Shown here: in pieces, positions 1 to 10,589 of the stretch
How the letters are laid out: every line of letters begins with the position of its first letter
How positions within the stretch are numbered: position 1 is the stretch's first letter
From: Fragilariopsis cylindrus CCMP1102
Taxonomy: Eukaryota > Bacillariophyta > Bacillariophyceae > Bacillariales > Bacillariaceae
DNA length: 64,000 nucleotides
Direction of reading: 5' to 3'
Assembly (NCBI GenBank): GCA_900095095.1
Contig: FMBT01000292.1
Location: 806,001-870,000, forward strand
The notes under the pieces: generated by a model
Seen by the model: the letters and a program-made list of their open reading frames with translations, nothing else
Told to the model about the DNA's origin: nothing
Databases searched by the model: none
Translations under genes and position numbers: made by a program

Positions 1-2
1 TA

Positions 3-1088
3 TCACTAGATGAGTGGCTCGATCAAGATATGCAAGATATTGCTACACTTTGTGATCCAGAGTTTCACGGACAAAGTAAAAAAGCAGCTCCTTCTGAAAC
101 AACACACGTCAAGGTCTTCATTATGATGGGAGAATCTAATATGGTTGGAGCGGGCTTAGTCCATGGTGACGTGGACGGAACGTTGGAATACACTGTGTCT
201 AAAAAGAAAAGATTTGCTCATTTAATCGACAATCACGACGAAAATAATAACATAAGCAATAATGGTGAAATACTTTGGAATACGAGAGATGACGTCCGTT
301 ATGTTGCTGTACGAGATGACTTCCAGGTATACGAAGATAGATGGTTATCTGTAGATAACGAACGAAATTACTTTGGTATAGAACAACAATTCGGCTATGT
401 GATGGGAGAGATGCTCAACGAACCTGTTCTGATAATTAAGAGTGCTTCAGGTAGAAACACATTAGGTGGTGATATCTTACCCCCAAGATCAAGGCAGTAC
501 GAGAAGGATGGATTTGTTTATCCAGGATATGGAGAATCGCCACAGCGATGGCGGAACGGTGAATATCCTATCGAAAATAATTGGCAAGCTGGTATGATGT
601 ACGATGAATCTGTTGCAAATATAAGAAAAGTTCTACACAACATCAATAAATATTATCCTGGAGCAAGTACCTATGAGATTTCAGGGTTTGTTTGGTGGCA
701 GGGAAATTCTGATAGAAGAATAGACGCCTACGTGGAAAAGTATGAAGAAAATTTAACCCGTTTAATCCAATCTTTACAATTTGATTTTCGCTCACCTGAT
801 GCAAAATTTGTTACAGCAACTCTTGGTCAAAACGGATATGATATGAATGGTAATACCAAACTTATATTTGATTCTCAAATGAATATTTCATCACATGAGA
901 ATTATCCTGGTTTTACTGGTAGTGTTGCAACGGTCGATACTCGTTCGTCGTGGAGAGGTCCATTCCAGCCTGGACATATTGATGACCATGAATACAAAGA
1001 TGGTCCACATTATGGTAATAATGCAGAAACATTTTTAGAGGTTGGTAACGCTGTGGGATTAGCCATGGCACGACTTCTACTAGAGTAA
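3..1088 (+). CDS. SASA/sialate O-acetylesterase-like carbohydrate esterase, 5' incomplete
   Basis: This is a probable SGNH-type carbohydrate acetylesterase of the SASA (DUF303) family, which removes acetyl groups from sugars or polysaccharides. The frame is open to the left edge of the window, so the true start may lie outside; the first in-window ATG is at 30, giving 352 residues. Counting from that ATG, the nucleophile block GESNMVG is at about 34-40 (Ser36), a glycine block SGRN at about 139, the WWQGNSD block at about 223-229, and a DGPHYG block with the likely catalytic His at about 326. These follow the SGNH block order, with GESN where GQSN is more usual. It ends with TAA at 1086-1088 and runs tail-to-tail with the next gene on the minus strand. 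The substrate is unknown. Confidence is good for the family and low for the start. Confidence 0.75.
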   Translation, partial: SLDEWLDQDMQDIATLCDPEFHGQSKKAAPSETTHVKVFIMMGESNMVGAGLVHGDVDGTLEYTVSKKKRFAHLIDNHDENNNISNNGEILWNTRDDVRYVAVRDDFQVYEDRWLSVDNERNYFGIEQQFGYVMGEMLNEPVLIIKSASGRNTLGGDILPPRSRQYEKDGFVYPGYGESPQRWRNGEYPIENNWQAGMMYDESVANIRKVLHNINKYYPGASTYEISGFVWWQGNSDRRIDAYVEKYEENLTRLIQSLQFDFRSPDAKFVTATLGQNGYDMNGNTKLIFDSQMNISSHENYPGFTGSVATVDTRSSWRGPFQPGHIDDHEYKDGPHYGNNAETFLEVGNAVGLAMARLLLE

Positions 1089-1281
1089 CAGGATCATTTT
1101 TACTCGTTTCTTTACAAACGAAAAAAGTGTTAACCAAAAAGTATTTGAATAGATTAATTGTAAAAGTAATATAATAATGATAATAATACTTAAGACAAAC
1201 TAACTACTGAATTGAGTACAGTATGTATGTACTATATTGGTATTATTTTTTGACAAATTAACTCTACTTTCCTTTTCTTTC

Positions 1282-2477
1282 TCATGAAATTTTTATTACT
1301 GTTCCACGTGAGAAGTTGTTTTCATTTTCATTCTTATTACAATTACTTGGAAAAGTATTATAATAATGTCGAATATAGTATGCTAATGGCCATGAATGCA
1401 TCGAATCACCTTGTAATGGTGTAAAGTTATCTACTTTTAATGATTTCGTTACGTCTAAGCAGTAACAATATGGTAATGGTTCATTTGTTGTCGGTACAGG
1501 ATCATCTGTATTAAGAATTTGTACAGCTGTAGTTGCATATTTACCAAAATAATCTCGTCCATAATTTGGTTGGAATATTCCACGACCACAGAATGGATCT
1601 AATAAAGTTAAATTTATATCAATATCAATATCAATATCAATATCAACATCAACATCAACATCAACATCAATACCATCAGTAATTTGTTTTTGTTTTTGTT
1701 GTTGACGATAAACTTCGGTGGCAGCTGCATTGGCAGCAAATCCACCAACCGATATTCCGATGAAATGAATATTACTACTACTACTACTACATGATGTACT
1801 TCCATTACTTTTGTTTTCGTTTCTTTTGTTTTGCCTTTTTTTGTTGTTGTTAATGTTATTGTTGTTGTTATTGTTATTGTCGTTGTTGTTGTTCAGAATA
1901 ACAAGTGCTGCAATAGCCTGTCCAACAACTTCACTATCATAACTTGCGGTAAGAATATTCCCCCTGTATTCTTTCCAATCAACAATAATAGAATTTGGTA
2001 TAGTATCATGTAATTCTAAGATCAAATCATCTACTCCACCAGCTCCTGGGAATATACATATGTTGTTGTTGATGTTGTTGTTGTTGGTATTGTAGTTGTA
2101 GTTGTTGTTGTTGATATCTTTGCTTCTGTTCTTGTTCTTGATATTTCATTATTAGCCTTTACTACTATCGAAGAATAATCGTTTTGGATACCATTTTTAA
2201 TCTTCTCTAATCGAGAATGAAGAAATAAATTTTCTATCGGAGAAAGATTATTATTATTATTTGTTGTCATCATCAGTTGTGTTGATGATGATGAAGAGTG
2301 TAGACCCCATACTATTACTGTTGTAGATAAGAATGATAATTCTATCTGTATAAAAAGAATCAGGACGAGAAAAGCATTTATATTATGATGATCGAGTTGT
2401 CCACTTCTTCGTCGATTTAAATTTCGAAATGATGATAATTCCGTTCTTATTAAATTGCGTGTGTATATAGTTTTCAT
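1282..2477 (-). CDS. Alpha/beta-hydrolase-like protein with an unresolved frame break
   Basis: Two minus-strand reading frames together look like one hydrolase. The 3' part (1282 to about 2055) encodes an oxyanion-type block FPGAGGVDD, a nucleophile elbow GISVGG (GxSxG), a block DDPVPTTNEP that may hold the acid, and SMHSWPLAYY with a likely catalytic His. The 5' part (2031-2477, ATG at 2477) encodes a basic N-terminus followed by a hydrophobic segment (NAFLVLILFIQIELSFL), then Thr-rich sequence, and stops just after the point where FPGAGG begins in the other frame. The join lies in a CAA/AAC repeat tract around 2045-2115. No ATG exists in the hydrolase frame between its upstream stop (near 2150) and FPGAGG, so an intron, a repeat-slippage frameshift or an assembly error must connect them. 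A tag ending CCCAG at 2042-2046 could be a splice acceptor. The substrate is unknown. Confidence 0.5.
1618..1671. repeat. Hexanucleotide microsatellite inside the hydrolase frame
   Basis: Tandem copies of a TCAATA/TCAACA hexamer. On the minus strand they encode an alternating Asp-Val then Asp-Ile run inside the hydrolase-like protein. The unit keeps the frame, so length changes would alter only the number of dipeptides. Confidence 0.85.
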
Positions 2478-2504
2478 TGTCCTTGTCCTTGTCCTTGTCC
2501 TTGT

Positions 2505-2516
2505 CAATGTCGTTGT

Positions 2517-2560
<44 letters not shown>

Positions 2561-2562
2561 GG
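2505..2562. repeat. GTTGCT microsatellite upstream of the hydrolase start
   Basis: About eight to nine tandem copies of GTTGCT (or GTTGTT at the left end) directly upstream of the minus-strand start at 2477. They would lie in the 5' leader or promoter of that gene. Confidence 0.8.
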
Positions 2563-2751
2563 TTATTGATGATCCGAGTGTAATTATTTTACCACGTTAT
2601 CGTCGTTACTTTATATCGTTTGCTTGTGTGCTCTCACAGGGGTCGTCGTTGTCATACGTTGCGTGTTGTGTCGTCGTCAATAGTCAGTCCTCGATCGTTA
2701 CTAAAAAAGCAATAAATAAATGATCCACTCTTTATTTCACTAATTCGATTG

Positions 2752-3012
2752 TCAGCGCTTTTTTGTTTGTTTTTGTTTGTTTGTTTTTGAATATGAAACG
2801 AATATAGAATAAATGTCAAAGTGAACGCGAGAGTTGATGGTACTTGACTTATATAAAGAAGAGGTTGCAATTCTTTTTGTACTGATTAATTGTAGAGAAA
2901 ACGTTGCAGACTGTAGGATCACATCTCCACTCTCTACAAATAATTGTGTGCAATAGAAGGAAGTAGTGTTCAAATGTAAAAATGAAGCAAATACAAACAA
3001 CAACAAAGCCAT
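2752..3012 (-). CDS. Possible small secreted protein, weakly supported
   Basis: An 86-codon minus-strand frame starts with ATG at 3012 and begins MALLLFVFASFLHLNTT, which resembles a cleavable signal peptide. The rest is Ser/Thr-rich and ends in a Lys/Gln/Thr tail made by a TTTG-type simple repeat, which speaks against a conserved gene. It could also be a first exon of the hydrolase gene downstream on the same strand. No family was recognised. Listed only because the N-terminus is signal-like. Confidence 0.2.
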   Translation of the reverse strand: MALLLFVFASFLHLNTTSFYCTQLFVESGDVILQSATFSLQLISTKRIATSSLYKSSTINSRVHFDIYSIFVSYSKTNKQKQTKKR

Positions 3013-3033
3013 CGCGCGAGATCGAACTTTCAA

Positions 3034-3560
3034 TCGTTAAAATAAATAATGAACAAGTAACTAGTGCTCTTTTCTTTATTTATTTATTCCAACGTTCATC
3101 ATCGACAGCTTGGCCCTATTCATTGGTATTAATCTAGCTACATTATTGTAGCTTGGATTAATGTATACAGCATCATATAACTTCATTTCATATTAAATCA
3201 TTTCTACTACAGTATATTTATTATTTAGGTTATGTTCGGTATGTCTTTTATTCTTCACAGGTCCATGTCCATGTGTCCATGCATGCGAGAAAAAAAAAGG
3301 ATTGCCGAAATGACAAGTGAACCGATGAACGATTGCATCTTGTAGAAGCTTTCAGCAATATACTTCGACTGATTAGCAAAGGAAAATGACACTCGTTACA
3401 TAATGTGTATAAATTATTTTCGTATGCCTCGAAAAAAAATTCCCTTTCCCAATGACGATGTAACGTTACTTAATAAAAAAAACTTTTATTTGATTTGATT
3501 TGATTTTTGTTTCGTTTTTATTTGAGCATGATTTTTCTTTATTTTCGTGTGTCTTTATTT
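3034..3560. other. Intergenic, no gene seen
   Basis: AT-rich DNA with several stretches of A or T and no convincing frame on either strand. It holds the 3' flank of the SEM1/DSS1 gene. Confidence 0.6.
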
Positions 3561-3842
3561 TTATTGACTATTCTTCATTAATTCTTCCCTTAAATTTTTT
3601 GTAAAATCATCATCCATATCATCCACATCCCAATTATCTTGCCATTGTTGTGTATCTTCTGCATCCTCATCACCTTTCCCCCAATTCGCCTCTTGAAATT
3701 CTTCAAATTCATCATCTTCTTCTATTGCCTCCATTGCTAATTCTGGTTTCAAGTTCGTATTAGTAGCTGCAGCAGTCGTCGACGAATCATTCTTCGCGCC
3801 GGCGGCGGCGTCTGATGGTGTCTTGTTTTCGGAACTGGACAT
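3561..3842 (-). CDS. SEM1: 26S proteasome subunit SEM1/DSS1
   Basis: This 93-residue acidic protein is the small intrinsically disordered SEM1/DSS1 (Rpn15) subunit. The family acts in the 19S proteasome lid and as a partner of TREX-2 and BRCA2-type complexes. The diagnostic C-terminal half contains EEDDEFEEFQEANW, then DTQQWQDNWDVDDMDDDF and LREELMKN. These are the two acidic/aromatic ubiquitin-binding segments plus the final helix of the family. The N-terminal 40 residues are low complexity (Ala, Ser, Thr). At 93 residues it is slightly longer than animal DSS1 (70) and close to yeast Sem1 (89). ATG is at 3840-3842. No intron is needed. It is divergent from the next gene with about 500 bp between starts. 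Confidence 0.93.
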   Translation of the reverse strand: MSSSENKTPSDAAAGAKNDSSTTAAATNTNLKPELAMEAIEEDDEFEEFQEANWGKGDEDAEDTQQWQDNWDVDDMDDDFTKNLREELMKNSQ

Positions 3843-4347
3843 GGTGAGGAGATCGTGGCTTTGTTTGTTTGTTTGCTTGGTTGCTTTGATTCTATGAATA
3901 GAAATACACTAAAAGTTGAATGAACAAGCTACGTCAAAAGCGTCGTTTGCTTCGAAAGCAATCGAATCACGACGAAGATTTGTTTGCGCGTCGAATTCTT
4001 GGGGGTGCAATTGATTTGGGGATGTTAGTTGCCTACTTAATTTTCGGGGAATTAATTTCAATTTGTTCAACAACAAAAAATTTAAATTTAAATTTGTATT
4101 TGTAATCGGTACAAAAGTAGTTCTCAAGAGATGGTATGTATAATACAGTAGTTCGGAAGTTACAGCGTTGTCTTTCAAGGTCAATATATTTACCACATAA
4201 ACGTCAGAGACAAGCGCAAATCTACGGTATTCTTGATATCAGAACGCCTAAATATTTCTTACATCACAACTGTTCTCTTCGCCGCCAGACACAGACCTCC
4301 AAAAACAAAAACACAGCTGTGAATTATTTGTTCAAGTATCAAATACA

Positions 4348-4782
4348 ATGCCATCTTCTTCGAGTCATCACGGGAACATGGTGGGATCATCATCTACATC
4401 CTCTTCTTCTAGAAATTCTTCTCGAAGCAACAACAACAACAACAACAGTAATATCGCTACCAGTGCTATATCTTCAAACAATGACACTTCGTCGTCGACA
4501 AACAACGTACAGATGCATTTACAATCTGCTGCTAATTCTCAAGTAAGATTGGGACAATTATTTGATGAAAATGATCATAAACGATGCAGTGAAGGGAATC
4601 GTAAGGCATTGTTGGCAGAAAATTTGGACCAATTGAGGGGTCTTGTGAAAGTATTGGAAACTGATGACTGGAAATATTCATCCAACTCTGCTGCTGGATC
4701 TGCATCGACGTCGTCGGCTGGGGGTGGATCATCTTCCTCTGGAGCTGCTGCTGCTGCTGCTGCTTGTTCGAATACAGCATAA
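4348..4782 (+). CDS. Low-complexity protein with a short ordered core, function unknown
   Basis: A 144-residue protein with ATG at 4348 and TAA at 4780-4782. The first 58 residues are Ser/Asn-rich, including homopolymer Asn from a CAA repeat, and the last 35 are Ser/Gly/Ala-rich, including an Ala run from GCT repeats. Between them lies an ordered-looking helical core of about 45 residues (RLGQLFDENDHKRCSEGN, then RKALLAENLDQLRGLVKVLE and TDDWKY). The core is probably what selection keeps. I do not recognise the family. It is divergent from SEM1. An upstream exon cannot be excluded because a long frame in another phase overlaps the start. Confidence 0.5.
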   Translation: MPSSSSHHGNMVGSSSTSSSSRNSSRSNNNNNNSNIATSAISSNNDTSSSTNNVQMHLQSAANSQVRLGQLFDENDHKRCSEGNRKALLAENLDQLRGLVKVLETDDWKYSSNSAAGSASTSSAGGGSSSSGAAAAAAACSNTA

Positions 4783-5943
4783 AAAGAAATATGAACAACA
4801 ACACTAATTTTAAATAAAAGAATAGAAGAGAGAAGCCAACTGGCACATAAGAAGGGAACGACGAGCGAGCGAGCGAGAGAACGACGTGCGATGACACCAA
4901 GGAATACAATTCGAGTATTCGTCATAAAAGATTTTACCATCAAAACATAGAGAACTGAAATCATTGTCAATATAAAAATAAATAAAAACAGTACAAGACG
5001 GTACTGTAGAATCTCTCTCTCTCTTTTATCTTCATGAGATTGGCTTTTGCAACGGATCGATCCACTTTTTATTTATACGCATTGAATGGCATTACAAACC
5101 GCATTCACCACTCGTCACTAAATCAGATGCATTATCCGATTTGGAAGCTTGAGGAAATTAATATATATATCGTTTGCGTTGTTAACATAACGCATGTGAT
5201 ATTGATTTAATTGGTTATGATTTAAGCAGATATAAGAGTCGGTTTTCTGTATGTTCAATCAGATGAAATAATCATTAATATTAAATAAGGTTTATACCAG
5301 TATGGGTATTATTTAAAGACGAATTAGCTCTCTGTATCTCAAATTATTTTTCTTCGTGAAGTCCATCATTTTGCAACAATGCATGTGAGGTCTCTCATTG
5401 TTTTGACAGTCTATCGATAGTAGATGGCGCATACATTCGCCATCGTCAACTATTTCTTTTACACTTTCAAAGAAAAATGATGTCAGTAGTTACAACCTTG
5501 CGTTTGATTTCTCAATACAATCAACAATAATGATCATAGCTATATGAGATCACAATATGACATGTGCTTTTGAATGTGAAAACATCATTGCTGCTGCTGC
5601 ATCAAATTGCTCACACTTGTTGCAGTTTTTACAATGAATGGATTCAAAATGCACCATAACTAGTACACTTCCAAAGCTGTGGAGAGTTTTGTTGGCAATC
5701 GTATAATTCATACATACAAATCATACCATTATTCTGTGGTGTATCTTATGCAATTTGAAATTATAGAAAGATTTTCATATTCATGAAACAAACTCAACAG
5801 AACAACATACTTTTTAGTTAGCATCAAGAAATATATCTCAAATTTGAGAGTCAAACTGTTGTTCCATCTTCCTATTCTTCCTTTGAAGCTTACACAACAA
5901 TTCTGTTTAATAGATAACACAACAAGAGAGAAAAAAGGACCCC
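4783..5943. other. Intergenic, no gene seen
   Basis: About 1.1 kb of AT-rich DNA between two plus-strand genes. It contains a short CT microsatellite (about 5013-5024) and a GAGC run near 4864. No frame with coding character was found. Confidence 0.6.
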
Positions 5944-7209
5944 ATGGATTCTTTATTGAAGAGACTCTATGCTAGGAATCGAGGGCTTGGCCGATTGACT
6001 ATGAAGCTCGAGCCTGTTCGAAGGTTGGACGAGGCATTGGGCTATCCGTCGACGGAAGTGAAAGGAGTTGTGCACATAGCGGGGACGAACGGAAAGGGAA
6101 CAGTTTGTCACAAAATTTCGCGCGCTTTGAGTCGATCTGGGCTCAAGACGGGGCTGTTTGTCTCCCCTCATGTGTCAAATTTCCGTGAACGATTCCGGAT
6201 AGATGGCAAGATGATTGACGAGGATATTCTGCAAAGACATCTTTTAAACGTTTTTGGTGAAGCAGACCGGTTTGATATTCCTGTTTCCTTCTTTGAGCTG
6301 GTGACGATGACCGCATTTCTCCATTTTGCAGAGTCGAAAACGGATATGATCGTGTTGGAGGCCGGTCTAGGAGGGCGTTTAGATGCTACCAACATTGTTC
6401 AGAATGTCGCCTTGAGCATAATCACTTCTGTTGGTTTGGAACATACGAGGGTTTTGGGCAACACAGTTGAAGAAATCACTCGGGAAAAGGCTGGTATTAT
6501 CAAGCCTGGCATTCCTGTCCTTATCGGAAGACAGGTACCGCGGAAAGTAGTGATAGATCTTGCTCAAGGGTTGGGGTCGTCCGTGTTGGAGTTGGATGCT
6601 GGTCTTTCTATTTGTCAAGAAAACGATGCTCTCGCGAGGAAGGCTGTGGAGTCTGTAGGATGTGACCCCTCACTCGTTTATAAGGACGAATTTCCAGATT
6701 GTCGATTTGAAAACGTGAATTTATCAAACGGTATGAAAGCTATTCTCGATGTGGCCCACAACCCATCCGCTCTCGACTATCTTTTTGGACTTGTCGAAGC
6801 AAAGTACTTTGTGCGAGGGATATGCGAAAATAACGAAAGAAGGATTTGTCTTGTTTTTGCGCTCTCAGCTTCCAAAGATCATCAAGAGTGCCTCAACGTC
6901 ATATCAAAATATCAGCATTTGTTTCACTGCATTTCGTTTACAAAATCAAATACCACTCGCGCATTAGAGCCTCAAGTCTTGACTCAAAGTATCCAGGAAT
7001 CCTTTGCGGACAAGTGGAATGATCAAATCGAATTTCGTCAAGATGGTTCTGTTACGGAGGCGATTAGATCTAGCCTTGCAAATGGACGTGGAAAAGAGCA
7101 AATAATTCTAGTTTGTGGAAGCATTTTTATGATGACGGAAGCTAAACTCGCTCTGAATATCATCGAGGCGATAGATGTAGATACAATACAACACAAAGTT
7201 AAAATATAG
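5944..7209 (+). CDS. folC/FPGS: Folylpolyglutamate synthase / dihydrofolate synthase
   Basis: The enzyme adds glutamate to folates using ATP and keeps them in the cell; bacterial-type members may also make dihydrofolate from dihydropteroate. The 421-residue product shows the Mur-ligase-family landmarks in order: P-loop HIAGTNGKGT (44-53), SPHVSNFRERFRIDG (about 79-93), EAGLGGRLDATN (about 139-150), GLEHTRVLGNT followed by REKAGIIKPG (about 165-190), and the C-terminal domain block DVAHNPSA (about 269-276). Length matches bacterial FolC (about 420-430) and is shorter than most eukaryotic FPGS. It is a single exon, and its codons look more G/C-rich at third positions than neighbouring genes. 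No targeting peptide is evident. Its 3' end is partly duplicated downstream. Confidence 0.92.
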   Translation: MDSLLKRLYARNRGLGRLTMKLEPVRRLDEALGYPSTEVKGVVHIAGTNGKGTVCHKISRALSRSGLKTGLFVSPHVSNFRERFRIDGKMIDEDILQRHLLNVFGEADRFDIPVSFFELVTMTAFLHFAESKTDMIVLEAGLGGRLDATNIVQNVALSIITSVGLEHTRVLGNTVEEITREKAGIIKPGIPVLIGRQVPRKVVIDLAQGLGSSVLELDAGLSICQENDALARKAVESVGCDPSLVYKDEFPDCRFENVNLSNGMKAILDVAHNPSALDYLFGLVEAKYFVRGICENNERRICLVFALSASKDHQECLNVISKYQHLFHCISFTKSNTTRALEPQVLTQSIQESFADKWNDQIEFRQDGSVTEAIRSSLANGRGKEQIILVCGSIFMMTEAKLALNIIEAIDVDTIQHKVKI

Positions 7210-7280
7210 GTTTTAAAACTCGCTCTGAATATCATCGAGGCGACAGATGTAGATACAATACAGCACAAAGTTAAAATATC
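7142..7280 (+). repeat. Duplication of the 3' end of the folC-like gene
   Basis: The last about 64 bp of the coding sequence (from about 7144 to 7208) recur at about 7217-7280 with only two visible substitutions. The second copy sits just after the TAG stop, separated by a short T/A-rich joint, and it is untranslated. Confidence 0.9.
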
Positions 7281-7309
7281 AGTAAGACGTTTATTTTATT
7301 CTAAAAAAA

Positions 7310-7765
7310 AATATTACATTATTTTCTCACTTGTAGTATCAAAATAATTTAATATTACATGACTTTTCTCATTTGTATATTAATATTACATTACTTTTCT
7401 CATTTGTATACTAATATTACATTACTTTTCTCATTTGTAGTCTCAAAATAGTTTAATATTACATTACTTTTCTCATTTGTATATTAATATTACATTACTT
7501 TTCTCATTTGTATATTAATATTACATTACTTTTCTCATTTGTAGTCTCAAAATAGTTTAATATTACATTACTTTTCTCATTTGTATATTAATATTACATT
7601 ACTTTTCTCATTTGTAGTCTCAAAATAGTTTAATATTACATTACTTTTCTCATTTGTATATTAATATTACATTACTTTTCTCATTTGTAGTCTCAAAATA
7701 GTTTAATATTACATTACTTTTCTCATTTGTATATTAATATTACATTACTTTTCTCAAAATAGTTT
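7310..7765 (+). repeat. Composite minisatellite, about 12 copies
   Basis: About twelve copies of a block containing ATTACTTTTCTCATTTG follow each other. Two spacers alternate: a short one (unit about 31 bp, TATATTAAT) and a longer one (unit about 42 bp, TAGTCTCAAAATAGTTTAAT). In the second half they alternate strictly and form a higher-order repeat of about 73 bp. Copies are nearly identical. The last copy is truncated at about 7757. Confidence 0.9.
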
Positions 7766-8118
7766 TTTTTCTTTAGGAACAAACGCAGTGCGAATCACAC
7801 CCTTCGAGCTTTCTTACAATTATCGACGTAATTAAGGATAACTCATTTTTTTATTTCGAAGATGACTTCTGTGTTTTTTACTTATGTTCCTCGATTGAAA
7901 AGAACATCGCAACTGTAACATCATTTTTGTCTAAATATTTCACGTTAGTACAACATCACGTTTTACGAGCTTGGTTACTTTATCACAAAACAACAATAGG
8001 ACGAGATTACATAAAGTTCCGTTCCTTTTTGTATTCACGGCGTATTGTAGGATATCTTATACATTCCAATTGTTCATTTCTCTCTATTTGCTTTCTAATA
8101 ACTTTTGACTGCTCAACC

Positions 8119-10198
8119 ATGACGAAATTCAGTTCCTCTACATGTATTTCTCTTTTTGTATTCTGTCTACTACTACCACTCCAACTGGTACTGGTGGTCA
8201 AAGGGCAGGTACGTAGATATTATCTTTGACTTGCATTCCCCAAAATGCGCAGGTCGTTTCATTTCATTTGGTTTCGTTTCGTTTCGTTTCAACAAAACAA
8301 CAATAGAAACTAATAGCATCTTATCCTTTATTTAATATTTTTCCAACTCTTTTAAATTCTTTGTTTTAGGATGAAGCGCCAGTTCTTCAAAGTAATTGGG
8401 ATTTACCGGTACCCGGCTTATTCTTCTGGTACGTACAACAAACAGCACGTTCCGTAACATATAATATTATGATGTGTAACAATTTGTAACAAGTACAGCT
8501 TTACATACCTTTGCTAACTTGTTTGTTGTTTTGTTGTTTTGTTGCATTATTATATAGTGATACATCACAATTTATTTTCAGGTTTGATATGAGTACGCTC
8601 ATAGAAGATTCCATGACAAAAGTGTATCTATTTCGTGGTGAAAATTGTGACATCGATATCTGGGATAACAACGTGAGTCACAAGTCAAAGTCAAAGTAAT
8701 CAACAATCGTATTTTGCTTGTTACAGTGTTAGTCTAGTATAGTTTCATCTGGAAACATATACCATACTATGCATCGTAAAATGCAGAATAAGAAATCTTA
8801 CTGTGTTGTCCCCTTCTTTTTTCTTTTCGTTTTTCTCCATCATATGTAATATATAGTATCTTATTCCGCAAGTAGAGTATGATTTAGCACCTGCTGATAA
8901 TGGAGATGGTGTCCGACAGATTGGTCTTGTGTTGGTTCCTGATATTTCACTTATTGGTGATTCACCAATTTACACTGTTGATGAATCTGGTGTGACTGGT
9001 ACACTACATTTCTGTGTCAGATTAGAACTTTGGACGCAGGATGGTTCAACTAAAGTCAACTGGAGGTGAGTGAGAAAATAATAATTGATTATTATACGTT
9101 CTGTTCTATCATTTTGCTGTTCAAATCTTATAAAGAGAAGTATAATAATAACTAACCCAGCATTGCTTTTTGTACTGCTGTCCGTATCTATTATGCTCAT
9201 TTCACAGAGATGTGGATTATTCTCAAACAACTCAACTACAAGAAGGTGTCCGAAGATTAGAAGTCAAATCGTATGATCACTCCTCTAGCGTCCAAAGCTA
9301 TCGTCATCTCGAAGCAACAGCACTGGACTGCTCCAATGGATACGACCTCGTTTTTGAAAATTGGTGGACTGGCACTGGCGCTGAAGTGACTCCGGTAAAC
9401 ACCACGTACGTAGCGCCTGATGCTGATACTGATGCTGATGACGATGGTATTGGTATTATGATTGGACCAGCTATGAATACCCTTGACATGAACATGATTA
9501 ACTTCACAGTTGCATACAATCTGAAGGCCTTCGTTTGCGATACAAATTACGCTCCCACAATCATCGCCGTCTATGAGCAGGGTGATTTATTCCGAATTTG
9601 TATCTCCCCCGATGAAGAAGCCACAGAAGATGGACTTATGATGAGACAACTTGATTCTATGTATTTTAGTAAGGATGGGGTGGAATTGATTCAATACGCA
9701 ATAGAGGGTGGGGTCGCCGACTTCTTCGGTTTTTCGGAATTTGAGTGCACGCCTGGTTCTCCCGTTTGTTGGGTAGAAACAATTCTCAGAGCTGAATGGT
9801 TTGCTGTACCAGGTTTGGTAACTATGTCTGGAATCGGCACACTTCAATTTGGATCTGGATCTCGTCGTTCTCTTACTGATGAGAACCAGCGTGAGTTACA
9901 AGGCCAGAATAACGAAGAAAGAGGAATATTCAAATTCGAATTTCCTGTAACGACATTCCAGGAGACATTGATACACAACAACGGTAGTGCTAGTAGTAGT
10001 AACACCGTAAGCCAACCCCAAGCGATTCTTTTGGTGCTGTTATGCTTCATTCTAATTACGAATTGCATATTTGTTTTTTGGTTGAGACAATCAAGACGAA
10101 TTGAGAATACAATTCAGGGGGAACGTCTATTAGAACATCGCAACAAATCACGACCATCAAAGGAAGGAGAGGAGGTATTGATAGTACTTAACGACTAG
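8119..10198 (+). CDS. Secreted-then-anchored type I membrane protein, five exons, unknown function
   Basis: Exons by hand: 8119-8208, 8370-8428, 8582-8672, 8878-9065, 9208-10198. All introns are GT-AG and the phases join, giving about 472 residues. Residues 1-30 form a signal peptide (hydrophobic LFVFCLLLPLQLVLVV, cut near VKGQ). A long extracellular region of about 380 residues follows, with scattered Cys that could form disulfides. A transmembrane segment lies at about 412-435 (AILLVLLCFILITNCIFVFW), then a basic cytoplasmic tail of 37 residues. The start is the ATG that precedes the signal peptide. I do not recognise a domain; the topology suggests a cell-surface or endomembrane protein. 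The first four exons are short and were missed as frames because of introns. Confidence 0.7.
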
Positions 10199-10589
10199 TC
10201 ACAGCGAAAAAAAAACAATAAGGGCAAGGGTAGGAGCGTTCATTAATATTATATTTAAATAGTAAAATAGTAGTAATACATCGTATAATAATAGAACAAT
10301 AAAATATGGAACATCAGTATAAGCAAAGAACGAAGTACTGTATGTTATTTGTATAGTTTTTAAGAGATTTTCCGAAACATCAAAAATTGCATTTTTATTC
10401 TCACACGTCTCTTATATTTATTTGAAACAAAAGATAGTGATTTATCAACAGAAATATTTGTTGTATAATTTTACTACAACTAACTTTACGTGTACTTGAT
10501 GATCTTCTTGCTTCGACAAAAAGTCGAGATTCCATTGCTTGCACATTCGTGCTATTTTGTTCAGTCTAATACTCAAAAATAATAATAAA

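Noticed and set aside
913-1137. Minus-strand 74-codon frame overlapping the esterase end
   Set aside because: Lies antisense to a well-supported coding sequence and has no domain-like character.
3909-4546. Overlapping frames on both strands upstream of the low-complexity gene
   Set aside because: Composition is that of AT-rich leader DNA; no conserved motif, and the divergent SEM1 promoter must lie here.
4532-4970. Minus-strand hydrophobic frames across the low-complexity gene
   Set aside because: Antisense of Ala/Ser codon repeats, which always gives Ala/Ser-like or hydrophobic shadows.
7310-7765. CRISPR-like regular repeats
   Set aside because: Spacers are themselves two repeated sequences, so this is a composite minisatellite in a eukaryotic 3' flank.
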